A DNA stretch of 64,000 bases from Hymenobacter artigasi (GTDB taxonomy: Bacteria > Bacteroidota > Bacteroidia > Cytophagales > Hymenobacteraceae). Below the pieces are notes generated by a model that made no database searches, was not told the origin of the DNA, and was given only the letters and a program-made list of their open reading frames with translations. Numbering within the stretch: position 1 is the first letter of the stretch; every line of letters starts with the position of its first letter. Positions 1-8,221 of this stretch are shown one piece after another. The stretch spans positions 436,208 through 500,207 of the forward strand of contig NZ_JAAVTK010000002.1 of assembly GCF_012275535.1 (NCBI RefSeq), in the 5' to 3' direction. Position numbers and translations under genes: made by a program.

Positions 1-182
1 TATAGGTGGGGTTTTTTTCCCAAACACAAATTTGGGGGGGTTTACTTGTTTCACGTGGGCCCCACCCCACCATTCAACACGCGGTGCGCCATTCTAACAC
101 CGACTTCACCGCCCCCGTCCGAACCTTCGGCTCGAACATCCCCTCCTTAAAAAAGGAGGGGAGTTTGCTGTTCCATCAGCTT
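1..182. other. Non-coding window edge with homopolymer runs and a small hairpin
   Basis: No gene is supported here. The first 40 bases are dominated by runs of G and T, including seven-base runs, unlike anything else in the window; this may be a contig end of poor quality. Bases 140-161 form a 9-bp perfect hairpin with an AAAA loop (CCCCTCCTT / AAGGAGGGG), just downstream of the stop of the minus-strand lipoprotein gene. It could help end that transcript but has no clear T-run. Confidence 0.4.
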
Positions 183-740
183 CTACGGGGTCTTGTTCAG
201 CAGCACTTGCGTGGGTTCGAGCTCCAGCTTGGGCGTGAGACCACGCAGGCGGGCAATGGCGCGGGCCGCCTCCAGCTTGGTGAGGTAGTCGCCGATATAC
301 AGCCGGTAAACCGGCGATTTGAAGGTAATATAGTCCGTCTCATCGGGGTAGCGGCCGATTACGGTGCGGCGGATGGCCATCACCTGGTCGCGCTCGATGC
401 CGAGGTACACCAGCAGGCGGTAGCCTTGGGCATACTTCACGTTTTGGTTGGTGAAGGCCTGGTCGCGCAGGCGCTGCTCTACCGGGGCGTTGACGTGGTT
501 GGTAGGCAGCACGTTCGTTTTGGCGGGCGCGGTGGCCGCGATGGGCGTGGCTTTGGGCGCGGCAAAGGCGGGGCGATACTTCGTCACGTCCTCGGCGGGT
601 AGGGCAGGCGCTGCAGCGGCTTTTTTGAGCGTGGTATCAACGGGCGCGCTGGCGCGGGGGGCCTGAGGGGTGGTGCCGGCGCAGGCCGTGAGACCGAAAA
701 GCAGGGAGGCAACGAGCATCTTAGGCAGCATTCGGTTCAT
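183..740 (-). CDS. SPOR-domain-like lipoprotein
   Basis: This 185-residue protein begins with a lipoprotein signal: a short basic stretch, a hydrophobic segment and the lipobox LTAC with Cys20. A low-complexity Ala/Pro/Thr linker follows to about residue 95. The last 80 residues (YRLLVYLGIERD to the end) have the pattern of a SPOR domain, a peptidoglycan-binding fold common in Bacteroidota envelope proteins. The ATG at 740 is preferred over an in-frame TTG at 752 because it places the signal peptide correctly. The start lies inside the 3' end of deoC by 20 bases, so the two are probably co-transcribed. The function is inferred from the fold; a role in septal or cell-wall binding is plausible but unproven. 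Confidence 0.75.
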   Translation of the reverse strand: MNRMLPKMLVASLLFGLTACAGTTPQAPRASAPVDTTLKKAAAAPALPAEDVTKYRPAFAAPKATPIAATAPAKTNVLPTNHVNAPVEQRLRDQAFTNQNVKYAQGYRLLVYLGIERDQVMAIRRTVIGRYPDETDYITFKSPVYRLYIGDYLTKLEAARAIARLRGLTPKLELEPTQVLLNKTP

Positions 741-1389
741 CGGTTTCAGCAATCATGGCCAAGCTATTGGATGCGCCGATGCGGTCGGCGCCGGCGGCCA
801 CCAGGGCCAGCGCGGCTTCGCGGGTGCGGATGCCCCCGGCGGCCTTGATGCGTACGGAATCGGGCAGGGAACGGCGCATGAGCGCAATATCGGCCACCGA
901 AGCGCCCCGGCTGGCAAAGCCAGTGGAGGTTTTCACGAAATCGGCCTCGCCTTCCACGCACAGGCGGCAGGCCAGCACAATCTCCTCCTCCGTGAGCAAG
1001 GCCGTTTCAATTATGACCTTGAGCAGGGCCTGGTGGACGTGGCACAAATCGGCCAAATCCAGGATTTCGGCCTGAATGGCATCGGCTTTGCCCGATTTCA
1101 GGGCCGAGATGTTGATGACCATGTCCAGTTCCGTCGCGCCGTCATACAGCGCCACTTCGGCTTCCTTGAACTTGGCGGCCGAGGTGGCGTAGCCCAGTGG
1201 AAACCCCACCACGGTGCAAATGCCCACCGCCGTGCCTTCCAGCTTAGCCGTAGCCAGGGCCACGTAGCACGGCGGCACGCACACCGTGGCGAAGCCGTGG
1301 GCGGCGGCCTCTTCGCAAAGCTGAATGATTTGCGCTTCCGTGCAGTCGGGGCGCAGCAGGGTGTGGTCGATTCGGGCGGCGAGGGTCAT
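721..1389 (-). CDS. deoC: Deoxyribose-phosphate aldolase
   Basis: DeoC converts 2-deoxy-D-ribose 5-phosphate to acetaldehyde and glyceraldehyde 3-phosphate in deoxynucleoside catabolism, in the cytoplasm. The 222-residue length is normal for the short bacterial form. The Schiff-base lysine lies in VKTSTGF (Lys153). The second active-site lysine is Lys182 in RIKAAGGIRT, and the conserved Asp is in ELDMV (about residue 89). The ATG at 1389 follows a TACCTTTG -7 element by only four bases, so the mRNA may be nearly leaderless. Its 3' end overlaps the downstream SPOR lipoprotein gene. Identity is secure. Confidence 0.95.
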   Translation of the reverse strand: MTLAARIDHTLLRPDCTEAQIIQLCEEAAAHGFATVCVPPCYVALATAKLEGTAVGICTVVGFPLGYATSAAKFKEAEVALYDGATELDMVINISALKSGKADAIQAEILDLADLCHVHQALLKVIIETALLTEEEIVLACRLCVEGEADFVKTSTGFASRGASVADIALMRRSLPDSVRIKAAGGIRTREAALALVAAGADRIGASNSLAMIAETDEPNAA

Positions 1390-1393
1390 GGGG

Positions 1394-1401
1394 CAAAGGT
1401 A
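1394..1401 (-). promoter_or_regulatory. -7 promoter element of deoC
   Basis: On the minus strand the sequence reads TACCTTTG, a full match to the Bacteroidota -7 consensus TAnnTTTG. It ends four bases before the deoC ATG, which implies a very short or absent 5' leader. No clear TTG is seen at the expected -33 distance. Confidence 0.5.
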
Positions 1402-1422
1402 CGGCGGGCAGTAGTGCTGGCG

Positions 1423-1456
1423 TTGGCCTACACCTTACGCTTTGCCCGTACTTTTG
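1423..1456 (+). promoter_or_regulatory. Promoter of the ATPase/Toprim-like pair
   Basis: TTG (1423-1425) and TACTTTTG (1449-1456) match the -33 and -7 elements of the Bacteroidota housekeeping promoter. The spacer is 23 bases, slightly longer than the usual 19-21. The element faces the ATPase ATG at 1475 and is back to back with the deoC promoter. Confidence 0.45.
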
Positions 1457-1474
1457 GCCAAAGCCCCGCTCCCC

Positions 1475-2650
1475 ATGGAAAACGACATCAAGTTCCTGCG
1501 CATCCAGAATTTCAAGTCAATCAAGGACATCACGCTGCACCCGCGCCGGGTGAACCTGATTATCGGCGAGCCCAACGTGGGCAAATCAAACCTGCTGGAA
1601 GCTATGACGCTGCTGGGCGGCATCACCTACGAGCAGACCGAGAAATTCATGGGCAGCTTCATCCGGTACGAAGAGCCGCGCCAGCTGTTTTATGATAATC
1701 TGGTGGGGAATACGATTAAGGTGGAGACAGATAAGGATGTGGCGGTGCTGTTCTTTGATAAGAGGGCTAGTCGCTTTAAATTCTTGTTTTGCGATTTAGA
1801 CTTTTATCAGGAGTTAGCAGGAGCTAATGATTCTATTGTGTCCAATCAAGTTGTTGGAGAAATGGAACAGGTTGTAATGCATGGTCTGCCAAGATTGGAT
1901 TTAGAAGCTACAGCCGAATCTAGCCTTTGTGAATTTGTATACACAGAGCTTGATGCACAAGCAACATTTACCGTTGATGGCAAAGTTGGATTCCGAGAGA
2001 ATTGGCTATTATCCCCGTTTTATTTTACACCAAAACCATACACTTTTCGCAAAGGCACCTTAGTTAATCAGGATTCTGGAAATGCATACTTAAATCCTCC
2101 TTATGGTGATAACCTAATTGAAATCATTCAAGGATACCCCCAGCTACGGCAAGAAGTGGGACGCATGTTTGAGCATTACAATCAGAAATTACAATTAAGA
2201 ATGGACGAGCGGCGGCTCGAAATCATCAAGGACCAAGACGGCATCATCTATTCCTACCCCTACTCCAGCGTCGCCGACACCCTCCAACGCATCATCTTCT
2301 ACCTAGCCGCCATCGAGAGCAACGACGATGCGGTGCTGCTATTTGAAGAGCCCGAGGCGCACTCGTTTCCGGTATATGTGTCTAAGCTGGGCCGGCGTAT
2401 TGTGGAGAGCACCAGTAATCAGTTCTTCATCGACACACACAGCCCCTACCTCATCACCGAGATACTGGAAACCATGCTCACCGACGACGCGCAGGCTGGT
2501 GAGTTGGCCATGTTCGCAGCCTATTATGAGGACCACCAAACCAAGGTGCACCAGCTCAGCGACGAGGAAATTCGCAGCATTCGCAACGATGGTATTGATG
2601 TGTTCTACAACATGAAGCGGTTCACGACCGGCGCGGCCTCCAATGCCTGA
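1475..2650 (+). CDS. ABC/OLD-type AAA ATPase, candidate defence protein
   Basis: This 391-residue cytoplasmic ATPase has the layout of SMC/OLD-like proteins. The Walker A motif GEPNVGKS is at residues 31-38, after an N-terminal strand with the typical IQNFKSI. Walker B (VLLFEEPE, about 287-294) and the switch histidine in DTHSPYL (His322) follow a signature-like SSVADTLQR. The central part, roughly residues 75-245, has no recognised domain and is encoded by DNA near 40% GC, against 53-60% at both ends. The ATG at 1475 is preferred over an upstream TTG at 1442. The stop overlaps the start of the next gene by 8 bases, so the two are translationally coupled. Such ATPases occur in Gabija-, PARIS- and Septu-like anti-phage systems. 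That role is inference here. Confidence 0.8.
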   Translation: MENDIKFLRIQNFKSIKDITLHPRRVNLIIGEPNVGKSNLLEAMTLLGGITYEQTEKFMGSFIRYEEPRQLFYDNLVGNTIKVETDKDVAVLFFDKRASRFKFLFCDLDFYQELAGANDSIVSNQVVGEMEQVVMHGLPRLDLEATAESSLCEFVYTELDAQATFTVDGKVGFRENWLLSPFYFTPKPYTFRKGTLVNQDSGNAYLNPPYGDNLIEIIQGYPQLRQEVGRMFEHYNQKLQLRMDERRLEIIKDQDGIIYSYPYSSVADTLQRIIFYLAAIESNDDAVLLFEEPEAHSFPVYVSKLGRRIVESTSNQFFIDTHSPYLITEILETMLTDDAQAGELAMFAAYYEDHQTKVHQLSDEEIRSIRNDGIDVFYNMKRFTTGAASNA

Positions 2651-3200
2651 AAACGTCCTGTTCGTACCCGAGTGCCACGTCGATACCGCCCTCACCCGCA
2701 CCCTCCTCGCCGACCGGCTCACCTTCATCAACCACCAGCACGGCATATCCAAAGTAGCCAACGTACTGCGCGACCAAGCCAAATCGGGCAAAGCGCGCTT
2801 TGTGGTAGGCATGGTGGATAAGGACAAGAAGTTCGCCGATGTGCATTACCTGCGCCCGTTTGCCAATTCCCGGCCCGTGGCCGCCCGCCTCGGCCCCGAC
2901 TGCCGCTATTGCATCTACCAGCACCCGGCGCATGCTAGCCACTACCTCATCGTGATGGAGCCCGCCTGCGATACCTGGATTTTCGAGGCCGCCCACGCCT
3001 CCGGCTTGGCCCTGGCTGACTTCGGCCTGCCTCCCACCCTGCCGGCTTTCATCGAAGTAATGAAAGACGAGGACACCGAAGACAAACCGCAATTAATTCG
3101 TCTGCTCCGCGCCATCCAGCAGGCCCAGCCCCCCGCCTACCGCGAGCTGGCTGAATTCGTGGCCGATGTCATGGACCAGAACAGCAGGCTCTGGCAGTAG
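2643..3200 (+). CDS. Small Toprim-like partner protein of the ATPase
   Basis: I do not recognise this 185-residue protein as a named family. It carries what could be the two marks of a Toprim fold: a glutamate after a hydrophobic strand (LFVPE, Glu10) and a DxD after the next strand (GMVDKD, Asp59 and Asp61). Toprim domains bind metal and cut or rejoin nucleic acid in topoisomerases, OLD nucleases and several defence effectors. The gene starts inside the last codons of the ATPase gene and is followed by a strong terminator, so the pair is a complete two-gene operon. It is much shorter than the DUF4435 partner of PARIS and has no HNH motif as in Septu. Nuclease activity is a hypothesis. Confidence 0.7.
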   Translation: MPENVLFVPECHVDTALTRTLLADRLTFINHQHGISKVANVLRDQAKSGKARFVVGMVDKDKKFADVHYLRPFANSRPVAARLGPDCRYCIYQHPAHASHYLIVMEPACDTWIFEAAHASGLALADFGLPPTLPAFIEVMKDEDTEDKPQLIRLLRAIQQAQPPAYRELAEFVADVMDQNSRLWQ

Positions 3201-3212
3201 CACCAACCACAC

Positions 3213-3250
3213 AAAAAAGGCGGCCTCCCAAATGGGATGGCCGCCTTTTT
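3213..3250. terminator. Bidirectional terminator
   Basis: A 12-bp stem (AAAAAGGCGGCC / GGCCGCCTTTTT) with runs of A and T on both sides lies between the convergent Toprim-like gene and secA. It can end transcripts from either strand. Confidence 0.9.
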
Positions 3251-3278
3251 AACTTTTAACTATCAACTTTTAACTCCC

Positions 3279-6200
3279 TTAATCCACCAGCACGGCGCGG
3301 CCGGTTTCCACGTCCTGCTCCACGGACTTGTACTTCACGTCGCGCTTCACGGTGCCGTCCATGTACTGCACGTTCACTTTGTCGTTGCGGTTGGCCACTT
3401 TTTGGCTGCGCACGGGCACCTGTTTCTCAGCAGCCTGGGGCGACTGGTAGTCGGGGCCCATGTCCTCGGGGCCAGCGCCGAGCGAGTCGAGGTTACTCTC
3501 GTGCTCTACGGTGAGCTGGGGCTGGGGCTCCTCGTCTTCGAGGTAGTAGTCCTGCTCTTCATTGGTGCCCACCATGCTGGTGTTCACCGGCACATCGGCG
3601 TGGAAGAGGAAGGCGGTGGTTTCCTCGTTCACCTTGCCAATCATGCGCTTGAATAGCTCGAAGCTCTCGAATTTGTACACCAGCAGCGGGTCTTTCTGCT
3701 CGTACACGGCGTTTTGCACAACCTGTTTCAGGTCGTCCATCTGGCGCAGGTGCTGGGTCCAAGCCGTGTCGATGACCGACAGCACCACCACTTTCTCCAT
3801 CTGGCGGAGGATGTCGTGGCCACCGGTGGCCTGGGCGCGGCGCAGGTTGGCAATGGCCTGCACCTGCTTCTTGCCATCGGTGAAGGGCACGGCGATGTTC
3901 TCATAGGGTGCGCCGTTGCTCAGCAGGTCGTTCACCAGTGGCAGCGAGTTGCTGGCGATGTGCTCGTTCTTGCTCTGGAAGTAGCCCAGGGCCTCATCGT
4001 ACAGCTTCTGCGTAAGAGCAGGAACCTGCAGGCTAGTCAAATCCTGCGCTGAGAGGTAAGTATCGTAGCCTAATACCTTGATGACGTTCAGCTTGAAATC
4101 CTCGAAATCGCCCGTGATTTTGTGGCCGGCGGCGATGTCCTCGCTCACGTCGTAAATCATGTTGAGAATGTCGACTTCCATGCGGTCGCCGTGCAGGGCG
4201 TTGCGGCGGCGCTTGTACACCACTTCGCGCTGGGCATTCATCACGTCGTCGTACTCCAGCAGGCGCTTGCGGGTGCCGAAGTTGTTCTCCTCCACTTTCT
4301 TCTGAGCACGCTCGATGGAGTTGGTAATCATCGAGTGCTGAATCACTTCGCCCTCTTCCATGCCCATGCGGTCCATCAGCTTCGCAATCCGGTCGGAGCC
4401 GAACAGGCGCATCAAGTTGTCTTCAAGCGACACGAAGAACTGCGAGGTGCCGGGGTCGCCCTGACGGCCGGCGCGGCCCCGCAGCTGGCGGTCTACGCGG
4501 CGGCTTTCGTGGCGCTCGGTGCCAATGATGGCCAGGCCACCCGACGCCTTGGAGGTTTCACGCAGCTTGATGTCGGTACCCCGGCCGGCCATGTTGGTAG
4601 CGATGGTCACAGTGCCGGGGTAGCCGGCGGCGGCCACAATCTCGGCCTCGCGCTGATTCTGCTTGGCGTTCAGTACTTGGTGCTGAATGCCGCGCAGCTT
4701 GAGCATGCGTGACATCAGCTCCGAAATTTCTACCGATGTGGTACCCACCAGCACCGGCCGGCCGGCTTCCACCAGCTTCTGGATTTCGAGGGCTACGGCG
4801 TTGTATTTCTCACGCACCGTTTTGTACACCTGGTCATCGGAATCCTGGCGCGAAATCACCCGGTTGGTGGGAATCACCACCACGTCGAGCTTGTAGATTT
4901 CCCAGAACTCGCCGGCTTCGGTTTCGGCCGTACCGGTCATGCCGCACAGCTTGTGGTACATGCGGAAGTAGTTCTGCAGCGTTACGGTGGCGTAGGTCTG
5001 CGTCGCGTCTTCCACGCGCACATTTTCCTTGGCCTCAATGGCTTGGTGCAGGCCATCGGAGTAGCGGCGGCCTTCCATTACGCGGCCAGTCTGCTCGTCC
5101 ACGATTTTCACCTTGCCGTCGTCGGTCAGGATGTACTGGTCATCCTTCTCAAACAGCGTGTAGGCCTTCAGCAGCTGGTTCACGGTGTGCACCCGCTCGC
5201 TTTTCTCGTTGTAGTCGCTCATCAGTTTTTCCTTCTGATGCAGCTTCTCTTCGGCGGTGAGGCCGGTATTTTTCTCGATGTCGGCAATGGCCATTCCGAT
5301 ATCGGGCATGATGAACAACTGCGGGTCTTCGCCCTGCGCCGTAATCAAATCCAGGCCTTTTTCGGTCAGCTCAATCTGGTTGTTCTTCTCGTCAATGGTG
5401 AAGAACAGCGTTTCATCAGCCTTGGGCATCTGGCGCGAGTTGTCGGCCAGGTAGTGGTTCTCGGTAGCCAGCAATATGGCGCGGATGCCGGGCTCCGAGA
5501 GGTACTTGATGAGGGGCTTGCTCTTGGGCAGGCCGCGGTGGGCGCGGAACAGCATCAGGCCGCCCTCGCCGTTTTTGTCGCCGGGCTCCACCCCGGTTTT
5601 GCCGGCGGCAATCTGCTTGCGGGCTTCCACGAGGTAGGCCTGCACCACTTTTTTCTGTTCGTCCACGATGCGCTGAATGCGCGGCTTAAGCTGGTAGAAC
5701 TCGTGCACATCACCGCGCGGCACCGGGCCGGAGATAATGAGCGGCGTCCGCGCATCGTCAATCAGCACGGAGTCTACTTCGTCGACCATGGCAAAGTGGT
5801 GCTTGCGCTGCACCAACTCCTCGGGGTCGCGGGCCATGTTGTCGCGCAGGTAGTCGAAGCCGAATTCGTTGTTGGTGCCGTAGGTAATATCGGCCTGGTA
5901 GGCGGCGCGGCGCTCGGGCGTGTTGGGCTGGTGCTTGTCGATGCAGTCCACGGTGATGCCGTGGAACTCGAACAGCGGCGCGTTCCATTCGGAGTCACGC
6001 TTGGCCAGGTAGTCGTTCACCGTCACCAAGTGCACGCCGCGCTTCGAGAGCGCATTCAGGAACGAGGGCAAAGTAGAAACCAGCGTTTTGCCTTCGCCCG
6101 TGGCCATTTCCGATATTTTGCCCTGGTGCAGCACCACGCCGCCAATCAGCTGCACGTCGTAGTGCACCATGTCCCAGACGATTTCGGCACCGGCAGCCAG

Positions 6201-6689
6201 CCACTTGTTGCTCCAGATGGCTTTATCGCCCTCGAAGGTCACGTTGCCGTGGGTAGCGGCGTATTCGCGGTCGCGGGCATTGGCGGTTACTACCAGCTGG
6301 CCGTTGTCCTTGTAGCGGCGGGCAGTGTCCTTCACAATGGCGAAAGCCACGGGCAGCACCTCCAGCAGCACGGCTTCGAGGTCCTTGTTGCGCTGCTTTT
6401 CCAGCGCGTCAATCTGCTCGAACAGCACTTCTTTCTGCGCCACATCCAGCTGCAGCTGCGTGTCGATTTGCTGGTGCAAACCGGCAATCTGGCCGTCGAG
6501 GCCAGCGAGGCGCTCGGCAATGCGGGCGCGCACGGCGTCGGTCTGGTCGCGCAGCTGGTCATCGGTCAAACCGGCCAGTTTGGCATATTCGGCATTAATC
6601 AGCGCCACGTAGGGCACGATTTCCTTTAAATCACGCTCCGACTTGGAGCCGAATATTTTGGCGACGGTCTTGCCTAGGAAGTCAAACAT
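3279..6689 (-). CDS. secA: Preprotein translocase ATPase SecA
   Basis: SecA drives export of unfolded preproteins through SecYEG at the cytoplasmic membrane. The 1,136-residue length is the enlarged form usual in Bacteroidota. Visible motifs are the DEAD-motor Walker A MATGEGKT (about 195-202), MVDEVDSVLIDDARTP, TNMAGRGTDIKL and the arginine-finger stretch LRGRAGRQGDPG. An extra segment after LIISGP lengthens the preprotein cross-linking region. The C-terminus lacks the Cys-rich zinc motif. The start MFDFLGKT at 6689 is chosen over an in-frame codon at 6725 because it matches known SecA N-termini. Upstream, TAAATTTG (minus strand, 6728-6735) could be a -7 element, with a TTG 24 bases further up. 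Confidence 0.97.
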   Translation of the reverse strand: MFDFLGKTVAKIFGSKSERDLKEIVPYVALINAEYAKLAGLTDDQLRDQTDAVRARIAERLAGLDGQIAGLHQQIDTQLQLDVAQKEVLFEQIDALEKQRNKDLEAVLLEVLPVAFAIVKDTARRYKDNGQLVVTANARDREYAATHGNVTFEGDKAIWSNKWLAAGAEIVWDMVHYDVQLIGGVVLHQGKISEMATGEGKTLVSTLPSFLNALSKRGVHLVTVNDYLAKRDSEWNAPLFEFHGITVDCIDKHQPNTPERRAAYQADITYGTNNEFGFDYLRDNMARDPEELVQRKHHFAMVDEVDSVLIDDARTPLIISGPVPRGDVHEFYQLKPRIQRIVDEQKKVVQAYLVEARKQIAAGKTGVEPGDKNGEGGLMLFRAHRGLPKSKPLIKYLSEPGIRAILLATENHYLADNSRQMPKADETLFFTIDEKNNQIELTEKGLDLITAQGEDPQLFIMPDIGMAIADIEKNTGLTAEEKLHQKEKLMSDYNEKSERVHTVNQLLKAYTLFEKDDQYILTDDGKVKIVDEQTGRVMEGRRYSDGLHQAIEAKENVRVEDATQTYATVTLQNYFRMYHKLCGMTGTAETEAGEFWEIYKLDVVVIPTNRVISRQDSDDQVYKTVREKYNAVALEIQKLVEAGRPVLVGTTSVEISELMSRMLKLRGIQHQVLNAKQNQREAEIVAAAGYPGTVTIATNMAGRGTDIKLRETSKASGGLAIIGTERHESRRVDRQLRGRAGRQGDPGTSQFFVSLEDNLMRLFGSDRIAKLMDRMGMEEGEVIQHSMITNSIERAQKKVEENNFGTRKRLLEYDDVMNAQREVVYKRRRNALHGDRMEVDILNMIYDVSEDIAAGHKITGDFEDFKLNVIKVLGYDTYLSAQDLTSLQVPALTQKLYDEALGYFQSKNEHIASNSLPLVNDLLSNGAPYENIAVPFTDGKKQVQAIANLRRAQATGGHDILRQMEKVVVLSVIDTAWTQHLRQMDDLKQVVQNAVYEQKDPLLVYKFESFELFKRMIGKVNEETTAFLFHADVPVNTSMVGTNEEQDYYLEDEEPQPQLTVEHESNLDSLGAGPEDMGPDYQSPQAAEKQVPVRSQKVANRNDKVNVQYMDGTVKRDVKYKSVEQDVETGRAVLVD

Positions 6690-6763
6690 CAGGTAGTTTT
6701 TATAGCGAAATGCGTTTGCGCGCACCTCAAATTTACGGAGCGTTCTGCTAAAACCGTCCCAAA

Positions 6764-6792
6764 ACGAAAAGCCCCGCCAAATTGGCGGGGCC
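6764..6792 (-). terminator. Terminator of glf
   Basis: GCCCCGCC-AATTT-GGCGGGGC followed by TTTTCGTTTT on the minus strand is a clear intrinsic terminator downstream of glf, placed before the secA promoter region. Confidence 0.8.
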
Positions 6793-6801
6793 TGACTACT
6801 G

Positions 6802-6900
6802 TACCGTAAGCTTCAGCTTGCGACGAGCAGAGCGAGTATCGGTCCCGCTCCGTGTAGCAATTATACTCGCTTTGCTCGTCGCAAGCTGAAGCTTACGGTA
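6802..6900. repeat. 38-bp inverted repeat, GTAAGCTT-AGCTTGC family
   Basis: Arms at 6802-6839 and 6863-6900 are reverse complements over 38 bases with one mismatch, separated by 23 bases. The distal arm ends two bases from the glf stop codon. The core GTAAGCTTCAGCTTGC recurs at 17669-17733 and, more diverged, at 10228-10307, so this is a dispersed intergenic family. Confidence 0.85.
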
Positions 6901-6902
6901 CG

Positions 6903-8081
6903 TTACTCCTGTTTTGGCGAGCGGCTTATCAGCTTCTCGACCAGCGCGGTGCTGCCGGAGATAGCGGGCAACGCGGGCTTGCTGGCATTTTCCTTCTCGG
7001 TCAGCTTCTTGTAGAGCGTTAGGGCCTGAGCCACTACCTGGTCCATGTTGTAGTACTTGTAGGTGGCGAGGCGGCCTACAAAATGCACGCCCGACGTTTC
7101 GTCGGCCAGCTTCTTGTACTTGTTGTACAGCTCGGCGTTTTCGGGCATCGGGATGGGGTAGTACGGGTCGCCCTCAGCCTGCGGGTATTCGTACACAATG
7201 GCCGTTTTGGGGTGTTCCTGACCGGTGAGGGCCTTGAACTCAGTGATGCGCGTGTAGAGGTTATCGTTGGGGTAGTTCACCACGGGGGCGGCGAGGTGCT
7301 TCTCCTTGTTCAGGGTTTCGTGCCGGAATTCGAGCGAGCGATAGGGCAGCTTGCCGAACTTGAAGTCGAAATACTCATCTACCGGGCCGGTGAAAATCAT
7401 TTCCTTGAAGGGAATGAAGTCCATGATTTCGTGGTAGTCCGTATTCAGCATCACCTTGATATTCGGGTGGTTGAGCATGTTCTCAAACATCCGGGTGTAG
7501 CCGTGCAGGGGCATGGCCTGGTAGGTGTCGGTAAAGTACCGGTCGTCGCGGTTGGTGCGGGTGGGCACGCGGCTGGTCACCGACTTATCGAGCTGCGAAG
7601 GGTCGAGGCCCCACTGCTTGTTGGTGTAGTTCTTAAAGAATTTGTTGTACAGCTCGCGGCCTACTTTGCTCACCACCACGTCTTCCGACGTCTTGATGAC
7701 ATCGACCTGCTCGGCCACGGAGGCGAAGAATTCTTCCACCTCGAAGCTGGTCAGGTTCAGACCGTAGAGCTTGTTGATAGTGTCCAGGTTGATGGGCATC
7801 GGCACGTGCTGGCCATCCACAGACGCGAGCACGCGGTGCTCGTAGGGGCGCCAGTCGGTGAAGTTGCCGAGGTACTCGAACACGTCTTTCGAATTGGTGT
7901 GAAAGATGTGCGGGCCATACTTGTGCACCAGAATGCCGTCCTCGTTGTAATGGTCGTAGGCGTTGCCGGCAATGTGGCTGCGCTTGTCAATTACGAGGAC
8001 TTTTTTGTTGCTGCGGGTGGCCAGCCGCTCGGCCAGCACGCTGCCGGCAAAACCGGCCCCAACGATGAGGTAATCAAACAT
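6903..8081 (-). CDS. glf: UDP-galactopyranose mutase
   Basis: Glf is an FAD enzyme that converts UDP-galactopyranose to UDP-galactofuranose, the donor for galactofuranose in surface glycans. The 392 residues begin with the FAD-binding GAGFAGSVLAERLA and the family-typical stretch GPHIFHTNSKDVFEY. FTNKQWGLDP-like and RVPTRTNRDDRYF segments follow as expected. The gene sits downstream of a glycosyltransferase on the same strand with a 140-base gap, so the two probably act in one galactofuranose-containing glycan pathway. Identity is secure; the glycan is unknown. Confidence 0.95.
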   Translation of the reverse strand: MFDYLIVGAGFAGSVLAERLATRSNKKVLVIDKRSHIAGNAYDHYNEDGILVHKYGPHIFHTNSKDVFEYLGNFTDWRPYEHRVLASVDGQHVPMPINLDTINKLYGLNLTSFEVEEFFASVAEQVDVIKTSEDVVVSKVGRELYNKFFKNYTNKQWGLDPSQLDKSVTSRVPTRTNRDDRYFTDTYQAMPLHGYTRMFENMLNHPNIKVMLNTDYHEIMDFIPFKEMIFTGPVDEYFDFKFGKLPYRSLEFRHETLNKEKHLAAPVVNYPNDNLYTRITEFKALTGQEHPKTAIVYEYPQAEGDPYYPIPMPENAELYNKYKKLADETSGVHFVGRLATYKYYNMDQVVAQALTLYKKLTEKENASKPALPAISGSTALVEKLISRSPKQE

Positions 8082-8221
8082 AGTGCTGTGTATGGAAAGT
8101 GGTAAGAAAGGGACGTTTTATTTTTTTTAATCAGCTGATAATCAGCATATATGCCATAAAACCAAGGCGCAATTCGTCGGCCAGGCGCGGCTTGGGCCGG
8201 CCCTTCCCGACGGCCAAGAGG

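Noticed and set aside
4953-6629. 558-codon open frame on the plus strand opposite secA
   Set aside because: A shadow of secA, caused by high G/C third positions; no domains.
6802-6900. Inverted repeat as insertion-sequence ends
   Set aside because: Only 23 bases lie between the arms and there is no transposase, so it is not an IS; a non-autonomous palindromic element remains possible.
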